From Blautia sp. (GTDB lineage Bacteria; Bacillota; Clostridia; Lachnospirales; Lachnospiraceae), in assembly GCA_029257775.1 (NCBI GenBank), contig JARIAQ010000026.1:1-64000 (forward strand): a DNA stretch of 64,000 nt, written 5' to 3'. Below are positions 26,606 through 35,588 of this stretch, piece by piece (position 1 is the stretch's first letter; each line of letters begins with the position of its first letter). Below the pieces are notes generated by a model. That model saw only the letters and a program-made list of their open reading frames with translations. It searched no databases and had not been told where the DNA came from. Both the position numbers and the translations under genes were made by a program.

Positions 26606-27145
26606 AATTAACTGCTGTACAGGTCTGCCTTTTAAAAACAGTTTTTCATACACCACCTCGCACTTTTTAAATTTATGAAACATCTTTTGTGCATCACACT
26701 CATTGCAATACACTTTCCAACATCCACAACATTTACAATTTTTTCCTTGGTTCTTAATAAATCCTTCCACGTCATCTTCTGGATAACCTAAAAATAATCC
26801 TATCTCATGAGGAAATTTTTCACAGGTTTGTAATTTATTTTGTAAAATTCTAATGGCTTCTTTCGCATCACTATAATGATATCCCTTTGCCTTCAACATC
26901 CCCCTTGTCTTTTCTCTACTTAAATCTTCCTCCAATTTTTTTCTTCTATTCACATACAAAAGCGCCCTTTGATCTGTGGTTCGCATAATTGTAATATCTA
27001 ATCCCTTTTCTTGAAAAATCCCTTTCCAAAACGTAAGGCTATTCTCAAATTCCTCTCTGGATTCCCAGGAATACCAAAACAAATTGGCTGTTTTTAGCCC
27101 TGCTAGGGTAGGTGCACTATGTCTGATTAAAACTTCCTCCAGCAT
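26594..27145 (-). CDS. DUF3793 family protein
   Basis: This 183-residue protein begins with an NTP-independent-looking helical region (HSAPTLAGLKTANLF near residue 9). A Cys-rich site follows near residues 136-151 (CKCCGCWKVYCNEC), likely to bind metal or a cofactor. I recognise the DUF3793 family. In clostridial genomes it often lies with feoA/feoB, flavodoxin and DUF2325 genes; that is recalled, not shown here. It follows DUF2325 directly with a GGAGGGAAAATAA binding site. The pair is controlled by an iron-type operator region, so a role in iron limitation is a reasonable inference. Confidence 0.82.
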   Translation of the reverse strand: MLEEVLIRHSAPTLAGLKTANLFWYSWESREEFENSLTFWKGIFQEKGLDITIMRTTDQRALLYVNRRKKLEEDLSREKTRGMLKAKGYHYSDAKEAIRILQNKLQTCEKFPHEIGLFLGYPEDDVEGFIKNQGKNCKCCGCWKVYCNECDAQKMFHKFKKCEVVYEKLFLKGRPVQQLIVAA

Positions 27146-27436
27146 TTATTTTCCCTCCTCTTTAATATCTTCCAGGACAGACTGTAATGCTGCTGTACTT
27201 GCTCTGTGAATTCTCCGGATAGGAATATTATTTCGCTTTGCTTCTTGAGACGCATTCATTACCATTTTATGAGATACGGTATTTGTAAATAATAACAACA
27301 AATCTGGACATCCCATTTTTTTCTTAATAGATCCATTTTCTTTTACAAACACTTTCGCCTTGCATCCATAACTTTCACATAAATTTTCATAACGTGTTAC
27401 CATTCGTTCATTTCCACCGATAATTACAATACTCAT
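27146..27436 (-). CDS. DUF2325 family protein
   Basis: This 96-residue single-domain protein has a Rossmann-like start (MSIVIIGGNERM) and a DLLLLFTNTVSHKM core, typical of DUF2325. No enzymatic activity is established for the family. The ATG has a GAGAGGAG site. It is the first gene of a two-gene operon with DUF3793 (adjacent stop and start). A strong sigma-A promoter and two DtxR-like palindromes lie in the 110 bases upstream, suggesting induction when iron is scarce. Confidence 0.82.
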   Translation of the reverse strand: MSIVIIGGNERMVTRYENLCESYGCKAKVFVKENGSIKKKMGCPDLLLLFTNTVSHKMVMNASQEAKRNNIPIRRIHRASTAALQSVLEDIKEEGK

Positions 27437-27457
27437 ATATTATTCTCCTCTCTTGAA

Positions 27458-27476
27458 TTAGTCTAAGCTAACCTAT
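27458..27476. promoter_or_regulatory. DtxR/IdeR-like iron box in the leader
   Basis: The minus strand reads ATAGGTTAGCTTAGACTAA, matching 14 of 19 positions of the DtxR consensus (TTAGGTTAGGCTAACCTAA). It lies in the untranslated leader, about 22 bases before the DUF2325 start, in a blocking position for transcription. Confidence 0.6.
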
Positions 27477-27501
27477 GGTTAAAAAAAATTCGTTCTTTAA
27501 A

Positions 27502-27518
27502 TTAGTTGTAACTAACTA
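27502..27518. promoter_or_regulatory. Second iron-box-like palindrome at the transcription start
   Basis: TTAGTT-GTA-ACTAACTA is an imperfect palindrome with the TTAG/CTAA character of DtxR-family sites. It lies three bases downstream of the -10 box, covering the expected +1. Confidence 0.45.
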
Positions 27519-27520
27519 GT

Positions 27521-27549
27521 ATGATACTGATTTTTTTTCTATTTGTCAA
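27521..27549 (-). promoter_or_regulatory. Sigma-A promoter of the DUF2325-DUF3793 operon
   Basis: On the minus strand TTGACA (27549-27544) and TATCAT (27526-27521) are separated by 17 bases. The -35 is a perfect consensus match. Confidence 0.85.
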
Positions 27550-27688
27550 CTGTTTTTTTCAAACACTTAAATTTCATAGAAAATTAATGAAAAAATACTT
27601 CCATTCCTGAGTGAAAAAGGATTATAATGGAGAACATATAGATAATACCTAGAATAACGAAAGTTTAATTTTAGAAAGGATTTTGATT

Positions 27689-28132
27689 ATGGGAAATTTA
27701 AGTAAAAAATTATTAGGTGCTGGACTAATAGGCGCAACTGCGGGAGCAGCTGTTTATTATTTTACAAAAAAGAAAGACGAAAATCCTGATCTCCAAGAAG
27801 AATTTGCTGACTTTCAAGATAATTTAAAGGAAACTGCTGCATCTGCAGTTAATGTAGCCTCTAAATTCAAAAAAGCAGTTGAAAAATCTGTAGATCAAGC
27901 AGTCAACAAAGTAAATAATCTTGCCGAAGAATTTTCCGAAGATGATATCTTCGAGGATGATTTTGATACTCTTAACGAAGATATGGATAATCTTAAAGAA
28001 GATTTAAAAGATACTGTAAAAGATGCACAAGAAACCGTAAAAGATGTTGCTGAATCTGTTACTGCAACCGTAAAAGATTGCTTTAAAGAAGAAGAACAGG
28101 AAGAAGATAAAAACACTTCCTCCGAACTTTAA
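27689..28132 (+). CDS. YtxH-like membrane-anchored helical protein
   Basis: The start is MGNLSKKLLGAGLIGATAGAAVYYFTKKK: a single glycine/alanine-rich membrane segment ending in lysines, as in YtxH-type proteins. Behind it lies a long, very acidic amphipathic helical region with repeated 11-residue-like patterns (DTVKDAQETVKDVAESVTATVKD), resembling LEA/apolipoprotein-type helices. The ATG at 27689 has AGAAAGGA eight bases upstream. A TATAAT at 27623-27628 may be its -10. Stress or envelope functions are proposed for relatives; none is proven here. Confidence 0.75.
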   Translation: MGNLSKKLLGAGLIGATAGAAVYYFTKKKDENPDLQEEFADFQDNLKETAASAVNVASKFKKAVEKSVDQAVNKVNNLAEEFSEDDIFEDDFDTLNEDMDNLKEDLKDTVKDAQETVKDVAESVTATVKDCFKEEEQEEDKNTSSEL

Positions 28133-28213
28133 AATAGCTCTTGTAAAAATCTTCTATTCATAATACAATCACTTTAGTGGGTATTCAACTATTTATAAAG
28201 TGAGGATTTTACT

Positions 28214-28738
28214 ATGGATAATAATTTGTTTGAACAAGCAAAGAACGATGATATTTTATCAAAGGAACTAATCTCTTTTTTACTGGAAAGCATGGAATAC
28301 AGTCGACTAAGTTTTATTAATGATGCCGTTGATATTCTAAAAGTTTTAAAAATTCGTATTGAACGGGGAGATAAAATTACAGATGCGGTTTCCTTGGAAA
28401 CTTATACCTTAAAAGGCTTTAAGGCTTTTGTAAAAGAACATTTTTCAGAGTATATTTACAATCAAGTCTTTACCCCTTTAAAAAAAGATGAGAAAATATA
28501 TTTTTCTTTAGCAGCTTGTGATGGCGGATACGAACTTATACTTTCTGATAAAGACAGTAAAGTGTATAACTGGATTTCCAGTTTAAATGAAAAATTTTCT
28601 CTTGTTTACATGATTGCTACGAAAATTGTATACATTAAAAATATTAAGACAAAAACCTACTCTCCCTTTATTTCTGAAAATGGAAAGTATTGCCGATATG
28701 ATGATACCATAGGTAAAATTTTAGAAATTCATGAGTAA
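28214..28738 (+). CDS. Hypothetical protein
   Basis: This 174-residue soluble protein matches no family I recognise. The first about 75 residues look helical (LISFLLESMEYSRLSFINDAVDILKVLK). The second half looks alpha/beta (IYFSLAACDGGYELILSD). There is no signal peptide or membrane segment. The ATG has a GTGAGG binding site, and the codon use resembles its neighbours. It follows the YtxH-like gene by about 80 bases and ends at a shared terminator. Confidence 0.65.
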   Translation: MDNNLFEQAKNDDILSKELISFLLESMEYSRLSFINDAVDILKVLKIRIERGDKITDAVSLETYTLKGFKAFVKEHFSEYIYNQVFTPLKKDEKIYFSLAACDGGYELILSDKDSKVYNWISSLNEKFSLVYMIATKIVYIKNIKTKTYSPFISENGKYCRYDDTIGKILEIHE

Positions 28739-28744
28739 CTATTT

Positions 28745-28778
28745 TATCAAGGGGGACATTTTCCGTCTCCCCTTGATA
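28745..28778. terminator. Bidirectional terminator
   Basis: TATCAAGGGG pairs with CCCCTTGATA, extended inside by GAC/GTC, between the convergent hypothetical gene and the MocR gene. The plus side is followed by TCTTTTCT. Confidence 0.75.
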
Positions 28779-28784
28779 TCTTTT

Positions 28785-30194
28785 CTATCTATTCCAAACC
28801 TTCTTTAAAAGTTTCATAGCTTCCCCAATTTCATTCTCTCCCATTCCTGCATATCCTAAAAGCACTTTACATTCTTTTTGAGAATTTTTCATAATACAAT
28901 ATTCCGATACTCCATAAACTTTCACACCTACATCTCTTGCTCTATCTATAGCCTCCTGCTCTGTCAATCCGTTAATAAATTCCAAAACAAAATGGACTCC
29001 TGCATTTTCTCCATGAAACACGCAAATTTCCTGCATTTCTTTTAAATACTTCACAAGTAAATCGTGCTTACCTTTGTAAACCTTGCGCATGCGATTCAAG
29101 TGTTTTTCATAATAACCTTCTTTCAAAAAAAGTTCTAATATTTTTTGATCGGTCTTAGAAACTGTTACAGAAAAAAAATACTTTTCTTTTAAGCATCTCT
29201 CCATAAGGCTTTCAGGTAAAACCATGTAACTAACTCGAATTGATGGCGCTACAGATTTTGAAAAAGTCCCCATATAAATAACACTTCCGTTTCGGTCAAA
29301 TCCCTGTAAACTTGGAATCGGTTGCCCCTTATAACGAAATTCACTATCATAATCATCTTCAATAATATAACGTTCTTCTGACTTTTTTGCCCAGTTTAAC
29401 AACTCTATACGTCTTTTCAAAGGCATAATCATTCCCATAGGAAACTGGTGTGATGGCATAACATAAACAATTTTTACATTTTTTTCTTCTAAATCTCTAA
29501 TATCAAGCCCCTGCTCATCTTGCTTAATTGCTTGAACTTCATAACCGATATGCTTAAAATCATAATATGCGCTAATATAAGTAGCAACCTCCATTGCCAC
29601 TGTTTGCTTTTCTCCAAGAATTGCCCCTAACAGCATTAGAAGATAATCATTTCCTGCTCCAATAACAATCTGCTCTTTACTACACTTTACTCCTCTGGAC
29701 CGATACAAATATTCCGCTATTTCCTGTCTGATTCCATCTTCTCCACAGGAATTTCCAAGCCGAAAGAATTCCTCATCTGCCTCTAACAGCACTCGTTTTG
29801 ATAACTTTTGCCACACATTATATGGAAAACTTCCCTTATCAATTTCATTTAAAGCAAAATCATATCGGTATTTTTCTTTTGATTCTTTAATTATATGCTT
29901 TTCTTGTAATTCTTGTTTTGATATACTCTCTGAAAAGTAAATTCCTTCCAGCTGAGATATATAATAGCCTTTACATGGCCTCGCTTCAATATATCCCTCT
30001 GAAACCAGCTGATCATACGCAAGTTCAATGGTGCTTCTGCTGACAGAAAGATACCGGGAAAGTGCCCTAGATGAGGGCAACTTATTTCCCGGTTTAAATT
30101 GTTCTGTCTGTATTTCCTTTTTTATAAATTCATAAATTTGCTGATAGATTGGAACTTTTGAGTCCTTATCTATAAAAATCATTAATTCAATCAT
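28785..30194 (-). CDS. MocR-type transcriptional regulator (GntR wHTH + aminotransferase domain)
   Basis: MocR proteins pair a GntR winged helix with a PLP-binding aminotransferase fold and regulate, for example, PLP or GABA metabolism. The wHTH (about 10-80) has GNKLPSSRALSRYLSVSRSTI. The aminotransferase region (about 115-469) has GAGNDYLLMLLG, the EDDYDSEFRY segment near 277 and the PLP lysine in GTFSKSVAPSIRVSY near 312. The target genes are unknown; no divergent pdxST or gab genes are present. It starts one base after the glnS stop, without an obvious binding site, so it may be translated by coupling to glnS. A second ATG lies four codons in. Confidence 0.88.
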   Translation of the reverse strand: MIELMIFIDKDSKVPIYQQIYEFIKKEIQTEQFKPGNKLPSSRALSRYLSVSRSTIELAYDQLVSEGYIEARPCKGYYISQLEGIYFSESISKQELQEKHIIKESKEKYRYDFALNEIDKGSFPYNVWQKLSKRVLLEADEEFFRLGNSCGEDGIRQEIAEYLYRSRGVKCSKEQIVIGAGNDYLLMLLGAILGEKQTVAMEVATYISAYYDFKHIGYEVQAIKQDEQGLDIRDLEEKNVKIVYVMPSHQFPMGMIMPLKRRIELLNWAKKSEERYIIEDDYDSEFRYKGQPIPSLQGFDRNGSVIYMGTFSKSVAPSIRVSYMVLPESLMERCLKEKYFFSVTVSKTDQKILELFLKEGYYEKHLNRMRKVYKGKHDLLVKYLKEMQEICVFHGENAGVHFVLEFINGLTEQEAIDRARDVGVKVYGVSEYCIMKNSQKECKVLLGYAGMGENEIGEAMKLLKKVWNR

Positions 30195-30195
30195 C

Positions 30196-31872
30196 TTATT
30201 TCAATTTAAAAGAACTCTTTAAAGATACAATACGATTAAACACTGGTGCTCCTGGCTTACTATCGTGACAATCTGCGCAGAAAAAACCATTTCTTACAAA
30301 TTGAAATCTATCATAAGCTTCTGCCTTTCCTAAAGCTGGTTCTACAAAACATCCTTTTACAACTGACAATGAATTTGGATTTAAATTCAAACTTCCGTCC
30401 TCTTTGTTGTAAACACCTTTTTCCTCGTCAACGATATTCTCATATAAACGACATTCAGCTTCTACCGCTTCCTGTGCACATACCCAATGAATGGTTCCTT
30501 TTACCTTTCTTCCGTCCGGTGAATTACCACCTTTTGAAGCCGGATCATAGGTGCAATGAATAACCGTAACATTTCCTTCCTCATCTTTTTCAAGCCCTGT
30601 ACAAGTAACAAAATATGCATTCATAAGACGTACTTCATTTTCTGGATATAAACGTTTGTACTTCTTAATAGGAACTTCCATAAAGTCTTCTCTTTCAATG
30701 TACAGTTCTCTTCCAAAAGGAACCTGTCTTGTTCCCAACTCTGGATTTTCCATATTATTGGGAACTTCTAAATATTCAATTTCTCCCTCTGGGTAATTAT
30801 CAATCACCAACTTCACAGGATCTAAAACAGCCATCATACGTGGAGCTTTCATTTTCAAATCTTCTCGAATACAATACTCCAACATAGCATAATCTACAGA
30901 ACTATTAGCTTTAGAAACACCACACAATTCTACAAATTTTTGGATTGACTCTGGTGTAAATCCACGTCTTCTTAAAGCTGCAATGGATACTAAACGAGGA
31001 TCATCCCATCCATCTACAATACCATCTTCAACCAATTTTTTAATATATCTTTTTCCTGTAACTACATTGGTCAGGTACAATTTTGCAAATTCAATCTGTT
31101 TTGGAGGATGTGCATACTCTAATTCCTGAACAACCCAATCATATAATGGTCTATGGTCCTCAAATTCCAATGTACAAATAGAATGTGTAACTCCTTCAAT
31201 AGCATCCTCAATTGGATGGGCAAAATCGTACATTGGGTAAATACACCATTTATCCCCTGTGTTGTGATGTGTCATATGAGCTACTCGGTAAATAACAGGA
31301 TCACGCATATTAATATTCGGAGATGCCATATCAATTTTAGCTCTCAGAACTTTGCTTCCGTCTTCAAATTCACCATTTTTCATTTTTTCAAACAATTCAA
31401 GATTTTCTTCTACACTTCTATTTCTGTAAGGACTTTCTTTTCCAGGTTCTTTTAAAGTTCCTCTGTACTCTCTGATTTCTTCTGCTGTCAAATCACATAC
31501 AAATGCTTTTCCTTTTTTAATCAGTTTTACTGCTGCTTCATACATCTGATCAAAATAATTAGATGCAAAGTACAGGCGGTCTTCCCAGTCAGCACCTAAC
31601 CACTGAATATCTTTTTTGATGGATTCTACAAATTCTACTTTTTCCTTCGTAGGATTTGTATCATCAAAACGCATATTGAATTTCCCATGGTATTTTTGTG
31701 CTAATCCATAATTTAATAAAATGGATTTTGCATGACCAATATGCAGATAACCATTTGGCTCCGGCGGAAATCTAGTACAAATTTCATCATACTTTCCCTC
31801 TGCCAAATCTTTTTCAATTATCTGCTCAATAAAGTTTTTAGAAACGGTTTCTTTTGCTGTTTCTTTTTCCAC
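30196..31872 (-). CDS. glnS: Glutaminyl-tRNA synthetase
   Basis: This class I synthetase charges tRNA-Gln directly. HIGH-type motif [15 protein letters not shown] is near residue 36 and the KMSKS-like [12 protein letters not shown] near 265. Eukaryote-like motifs RFDDTNP and [15 protein letters not shown] are also present. The end carries two beta-barrel anticodon-binding domains and a C-terminal Cys pair (FFCADCHDS). The longest frame starts at an ATG (31887) that itself contains the GGAGG. The GTG at 31872-31870, eight bases downstream of GGAGG, is therefore the likely start (558 residues). No T-box leader is visible. Confidence 0.94.
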   Translation of the reverse strand: MEKETAKETVSKNFIEQIIEKDLAEGKYDEICTRFPPEPNGYLHIGHAKSILLNYGLAQKYHGKFNMRFDDTNPTKEKVEFVESIKKDIQWLGADWEDRLYFASNYFDQMYEAAVKLIKKGKAFVCDLTAEEIREYRGTLKEPGKESPYRNRSVEENLELFEKMKNGEFEDGSKVLRAKIDMASPNINMRDPVIYRVAHMTHHNTGDKWCIYPMYDFAHPIEDAIEGVTHSICTLEFEDHRPLYDWVVQELEYAHPPKQIEFAKLYLTNVVTGKRYIKKLVEDGIVDGWDDPRLVSIAALRRRGFTPESIQKFVELCGVSKANSSVDYAMLEYCIREDLKMKAPRMMAVLDPVKLVIDNYPEGEIEYLEVPNNMENPELGTRQVPFGRELYIEREDFMEVPIKKYKRLYPENEVRLMNAYFVTCTGLEKDEEGNVTVIHCTYDPASKGGNSPDGRKVKGTIHWVCAQEAVEAECRLYENIVDEEKGVYNKEDGSLNLNPNSLSVVKGCFVEPALGKAEAYDRFQFVRNGFFCADCHDSKPGAPVFNRIVSLKSSFKLK

Positions 31873-31946
31873 TTTTTTTTCCTCCATCTATGGTAATTTT
31901 CTTTGGCTTAAACCAAATTTTTGTCTAAATAATAAACTTAAGGAAT

Positions 31947-31974
31947 ATACTACCATAAAATCTTTGATTTTCAA
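31947..31974 (-). promoter_or_regulatory. Probable promoter of glnS
   Basis: On the minus strand TTGAAA (31974-31969) and TAGTAT (31952-31947) are 16 bases apart, with a TGG extended -10 motif. It is about 75 bases before the glnS start. Confidence 0.5.
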
Positions 31975-32000
31975 AGGCTTTGCCTATATTTTTTATGATT

Positions 32001-32435
32001 TCAGTCTAAAATCATAAAATTTGCTGTTGCTGTAGCAATAATTTTCTCAGTTTTCTCTGATTTACATACCGCATGAACATTACATATTCTTCTTCCCACT
32101 CTATCTGCCGTTGCTGTTACTAAAAGTGCATCTCCTGGAAGACCCGGACTTAAATAATTAATGTTTAAATTAACTGTAGGCGTGCTTTTATTTCCACTTG
32201 CATTTCTTAAAACTGCTCCACAAGTAGTATCAATGGCAATAGCAATTACTCCTCCATGCATGGTAGACATATGATTTAATTCCCATTTTTGTATCGGAAA
32301 TCGAAGGGTAAGACTTTTTTTGTCCTCGTTATAAGAATAAAATTCCATTTTCATCTTATCATATAAATGATCTGGTGAATTTGGAGATATCATTTCCATC
32401 TGTTTTTTTATTTCCTGTTCTATTGTATTCTGCAT
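32001..32435 (-). CDS. PaaI-family hotdog thioesterase
   Basis: This 144-residue protein has the hotdog-fold signature HMSTMHGGVIAIAIDTTCGAVL near residues 55-75, which contains the catalytic-site HGG and Asp region. The NLNINYLSPG segment follows near 95. Such enzymes hydrolyse acyl-CoA thioesters, often aromatic or acetyl types. The substrate is not predictable. A good AAAGGAGAG site precedes the ATG. It follows truA by 12 bases, so the two are probably cotranscribed. Confidence 0.88.
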   Translation of the reverse strand: MQNTIEQEIKKQMEMISPNSPDHLYDKMKMEFYSYNEDKKSLTLRFPIQKWELNHMSTMHGGVIAIAIDTTCGAVLRNASGNKSTPTVNLNINYLSPGLPGDALLVTATADRVGRRICNVHAVCKSEKTEKIIATATANFMILD

Positions 32436-32447
32436 ATTCTCTCTCCT

Positions 32448-33182
32448 TTAATATCGTACTTCTAACAACGTCAACCCTCTGGCCGGTGCTGTAAAACCTG
32501 CTTCTTTCCTGCTACAACACCCTAAAATCCTTTGCATATCTTCTGGTGTTTTCCATCCTCTTCCCACTTCAATCAACGTGCCTGTTAAAATACGAACCAT
32601 ATTATATAAAAAACCATTTCCTGTATAAGTAATAACAATTTCCTGAGTTAAAGCTTCAATATTGATACTATAAATAGTTCTCACAGATGACTTTTTCATC
32701 TTTTTATTAGAACAAAAGCTTTTAAAATCATGAGTTCCTTCCAAATATTTTGCTGCTTTTTTCATAGCATCCACATCTAAATTTTCATGAATGGGACATT
32801 GATACTTTCTTTCAAAAACATTCTTATGAATACCAGACACAATTCGATACTGATACACTTTCTCTTTTGCATTTAAACGACTGTGAAATCGTTCTTCTAC
32901 TTGACTTACTTTAGAAATTTCAATATCCTCTGGCAAATATTCACTTAAATATTGACAAATTTCTTCGCAGCTTTTTTCGCAATCTGCATGAAAATTAGCT
33001 ACTTGTCCTTTAGCATGAACACCTGCATCGGTTCTTCCTGCTCCCTGAATTTGTATCTCCGTTCCCATCATTTTCGTTAAAACATCTTCGATTTTTCCTT
33101 GTATGGTATTGTCCGTATCCTTCTGACGCTGCCAACCTCCATATCTGCTTCCGTCATATTGAATATCCAAACGGTAGTTCAT
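32448..33182 (-). CDS. truA: tRNA pseudouridine synthase A
   Basis: TruA makes pseudouridine at tRNA positions 38-40. The 244 residues hold the RLDIQYDGSRYGGWQRQ start, the catalytic aspartate in GAGRTDAGVHAKGQVANF near residue 52 and the C-terminal FLYNMVRILTGTLIEVGRG near 195. Size and motifs are standard. It has an AAAGGAGAG binding site and lies just after the terminator of the upstream cell-wall hydrolase gene. Confidence 0.96.
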   Translation of the reverse strand: MNYRLDIQYDGSRYGGWQRQKDTDNTIQGKIEDVLTKMMGTEIQIQGAGRTDAGVHAKGQVANFHADCEKSCEEICQYLSEYLPEDIEISKVSQVEERFHSRLNAKEKVYQYRIVSGIHKNVFERKYQCPIHENLDVDAMKKAAKYLEGTHDFKSFCSNKKMKKSSVRTIYSINIEALTQEIVITYTGNGFLYNMVRILTGTLIEVGRGWKTPEDMQRILGCCSRKEAGFTAPARGLTLLEVRY

Positions 33183-33202
33183 TCTACTCTCCTTTTAAAC
33201 AG

Positions 33203-33230
33203 ACAAAAGGTGTTACATAAATGCAACACC
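33203..33230 (-). terminator. Terminator after the cell-wall hydrolase gene
   Basis: On the minus strand GGTGTTGCAT pairs with ATGTAACACC (one wobble) around a two-base loop, followed by TTTTGTC. It starts 15 bases after the stop at 33246. Confidence 0.8.
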
Positions 33231-33245
33231 CTGTATCTTTATTTC

Positions 33246-35399
33246 TTATTTTACCAGATAAACATCTGCATAATTTACACCTAAAGCATTTGCTCTATCA
33301 TGGTCATTTACATAAACATCAATACGATTTCCTTTAATCGCACCACCGCAATCTTCTGCAGTAAATACATGTCCATTGATAATTACCTGTGTTCCATAAG
33401 GAATAACTTTCGGGTCTACCGCAATGGTTCTTCCTTCTACTACTGGTGTTCCAGTAGCTGTAATACCAGTTTCTACATCACAGCACAACTCACAGGAACA
33501 ATAATAAGTCAATTTAAAGTTGCCCAATTTTTTACCATACATATCTGAGGTAGCATTGACTTCTGCAATATCGCCACTTCCATAGGAAGTTGCCTCATCA
33601 TTTAATACCCGAACTGCCCATACTGCATTTTTAGTATTCAAATTACCCTGAACAATACCATAATCCTTACCCATAGCTTCAACGGTCTTACCATCTCCTG
33701 CATAGATAACAACATGGTATACATATCCATTCTTTGCATAGAATATCAAATCTCCTGGCTGTGCATCCTCTACAGCGATTTTCGTACCAGACTGCGCTTG
33801 ATCCGCTGCAACTCTTGGCAAATCATATCCATATTCCTTAAAAATACTCTGTACAAAACCTGAGCAATCTGCTCCCTCTGTCAGACTGGTTCCTCCCCAT
33901 ACATAAGGATTTCCAATAAACTGAGAAGCAAACTCTACTACTGAGGTTCTAAGTTGACCTCCAGGTACTCCTGATTTTACGGAAGTAAGTGTGTAATAAC
34001 AAGCTTCATTTTCCTCTGGTTTGATTTCTTCTTTTGCAAGAGCGTAAGAGTCCTCACCTTTTTCTATTACTTCTTCCTGTACAGACTCTTCCATATTCAG
34101 ATATTGTTTATCTACAAATCCTCTAACATCACCAGATTCTATATAAATCCAATCCTCATCTTTATCTGCCAGTACATAACAAAGACTGCCTTTATCTAGT
34201 GTTCCCACAATACGAGACTCTATTCCCTTGCCTTCTCTTACATTTAAAAGACTGGCTGTTGTTAAAGCATATCTTTTATCTACAACTGTTTGATTTACCG
34301 TTGCCCTTAAATATAAAAAGGCTTTATTTTCTCTATATGGCACTGTTTCTTTTGCCATAGGGGCAACGCCTTCAATTCCCTTATATTCTTCACCAAATCT
34401 TGCAGCTAAAGACTTCGCCTCTTTTTGATATCGTTCTAAAATCTTTTGAGCATTTTCACCTGTTACAACAGTCTCTGCTTTTACAAATCCCCTGACAGTT
34501 CCAGACTCTACATAGAGCCACCCATTTTCTTCTTCTTTCAGTATGTAACATACCCCTTTTTTCGAAAGGGTTCCCACACTCCGGGCTTCATCTGTCATTT
34601 CTTCATAAATTTCTATTTTTTCATTAGCAAATGCATATTTTCTGGCTACTGTCCAAAAACGAAAATCATCCACAATCGTAGGGACTTTCACAATTTCTTG
34701 TTGCTGAACTAATTCCTGATTCGTTGTAGGTGCCTCTGGATCATCCGCTTCAATCTTTGGTGAACCATTATCTAAAAGTACGACATATCCATTTTCATCT
34801 AATGTATAGTGATATCCTTCCGGTAATTTGTACCCCGTTCTTTTTTCATACTGCTCCGGTGTTTCTTGTGACGGTTTTTCATCTACAATATCCGCCTCTA
34901 TTTTGAGTGAGCCGTCTTCATGAAAAGTCACATATCCATTCCCATCTAACACATAATGATGTCCTTCCGGTAATTTATATCCTGTTCTTTTCTCATACTG
35001 CTCTGGCGTTTCTTGGGATGGTTTTTCATTTACAATATCTGCCTCTATCTTAGGTGAGCCATCTTCATAAAAAGTCACGCATCCATTCCCGTCTAACACA
35101 TAATGATGTCCTTCCGGCAATTTATATCCTGTTCTTTGCTCATATTGCGCTGGTGTCTCTTTCTTCAGGTCTTGGGGTACCTCTGGCTGCTCTGGTACCT
35201 CTGGTTGCTCCGGTACTTCCGGTTGCTCCGGTGTTTCCGGCTCCTTTGGCGTTTCCACCTGTGGAGGCTCTTCCGGTGCTATTACAACGGAATTGCTGTC
35301 TACCTGTGTCTGTCCATCTGCTGCAAAAACATTTGCTGGAACTGCTAAACTAAGAGCCATAGTAAGCGCAAGTATTTTTTTTATTTCCTTATACTTCAA
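33246..35399 (-). CDS. Secreted SH3b / NlpC-P60 / 3D-domain cell-wall hydrolase
   Basis: A predicted peptidoglycan hydrolase. Starting from the TTG at 35399 (eight bases after GGAGG) the protein has a standard signal peptide, KYKEIKKILALTMALSLAVPANVFA. The longer ATG-initiated frame would bury it. Order in the 717 residues: signal peptide 1-27; PEQPEVP proline-rich stretch (about 45-77); three about 49-residue repeats (81-227); two SH3b-like domains (about 245-440); NlpC/P60 peptidase with Cys512 (GADCSGF) and His562; 3D domain (628-717) with Asp662, Asp683 and Asp694. NlpC/P60 cuts stem peptides. 3D domains occur in lytic transglycosylase-like enzymes. A sigma-A promoter lies at 35476-35504. 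Confidence 0.92.
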   Translation of the reverse strand: MKYKEIKKILALTMALSLAVPANVFAADGQTQVDSNSVVIAPEEPPQVETPKEPETPEQPEVPEQPEVPEQPEVPQDLKKETPAQYEQRTGYKLPEGHHYVLDGNGCVTFYEDGSPKIEADIVNEKPSQETPEQYEKRTGYKLPEGHHYVLDGNGYVTFHEDGSLKIEADIVDEKPSQETPEQYEKRTGYKLPEGYHYTLDENGYVVLLDNGSPKIEADDPEAPTTNQELVQQQEIVKVPTIVDDFRFWTVARKYAFANEKIEIYEEMTDEARSVGTLSKKGVCYILKEEENGWLYVESGTVRGFVKAETVVTGENAQKILERYQKEAKSLAARFGEEYKGIEGVAPMAKETVPYRENKAFLYLRATVNQTVVDKRYALTTASLLNVREGKGIESRIVGTLDKGSLCYVLADKDEDWIYIESGDVRGFVDKQYLNMEESVQEEVIEKGEDSYALAKEEIKPEENEACYYTLTSVKSGVPGGQLRTSVVEFASQFIGNPYVWGGTSLTEGADCSGFVQSIFKEYGYDLPRVAADQAQSGTKIAVEDAQPGDLIFYAKNGYVYHVVIYAGDGKTVEAMGKDYGIVQGNLNTKNAVWAVRVLNDEATSYGSGDIAEVNATSDMYGKKLGNFKLTYYCSCELCCDVETGITATGTPVVEGRTIAVDPKVIPYGTQVIINGHVFTAEDCGGAIKGNRIDVYVNDHDRANALGVNYADVYLVK
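34719..35159 (-). repeat. Three tandem 147-bp coding repeats
   Basis: Three consecutive in-frame copies of a 49-residue unit start ETPEQYEKRTGYKLPEG. The first two are nearly identical; the third has diverged in its second half (YHYTLDENGYVVLLDNG). They lie between the proline stalk and the SH3 domains of the cell-wall hydrolase. Confidence 0.88.
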
Positions 35400-35475
35400 T
35401 TCCTTTTCCTCCAGTATTACTGTATCCATTTTCAATTTGAATACGTTTCTTTCAAAAATGTTTTGCCTGATTTTT

Positions 35476-35504
35476 AGTTTATCATGACTATCTTATCAAA
35501 TCAA
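35476..35504 (-). promoter_or_regulatory. Promoter of the cell-wall hydrolase gene
   Basis: On the minus strand TTGATT (35504-35499) and TAAACT (35481-35476) are separated by 17 bases, about 75 bases before the TTG start. A TGTTATAAT further upstream could be a second promoter. Confidence 0.6.
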
Positions 35505-35588
35505 CAATAAATTATAACATTTAAAGTTTTTTTTATGCACTTTACCATGCTTTTTGCAGAATAATTCTTGTTTTTTATACAATTATTT

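Noticed and set aside
31873-32000. T-box or riboswitch in the glnS leader
   Set aside because: No T-box sequence, specifier stem or antiterminator pair could be seen in the short leader.
31994-32022. Hairpin at the end of the thioesterase gene (TTTTATGATTT/AAATCATAAAA) as a terminator
   Set aside because: The stem is purely AT-rich and is not followed by a T-run; glnS, just downstream, has its own probable promoter.
34719-35159. Repeats in the hydrolase gene as a mobile or intergenic repeat family
   Set aside because: All copies are in frame within one coding sequence and show protein-level conservation.
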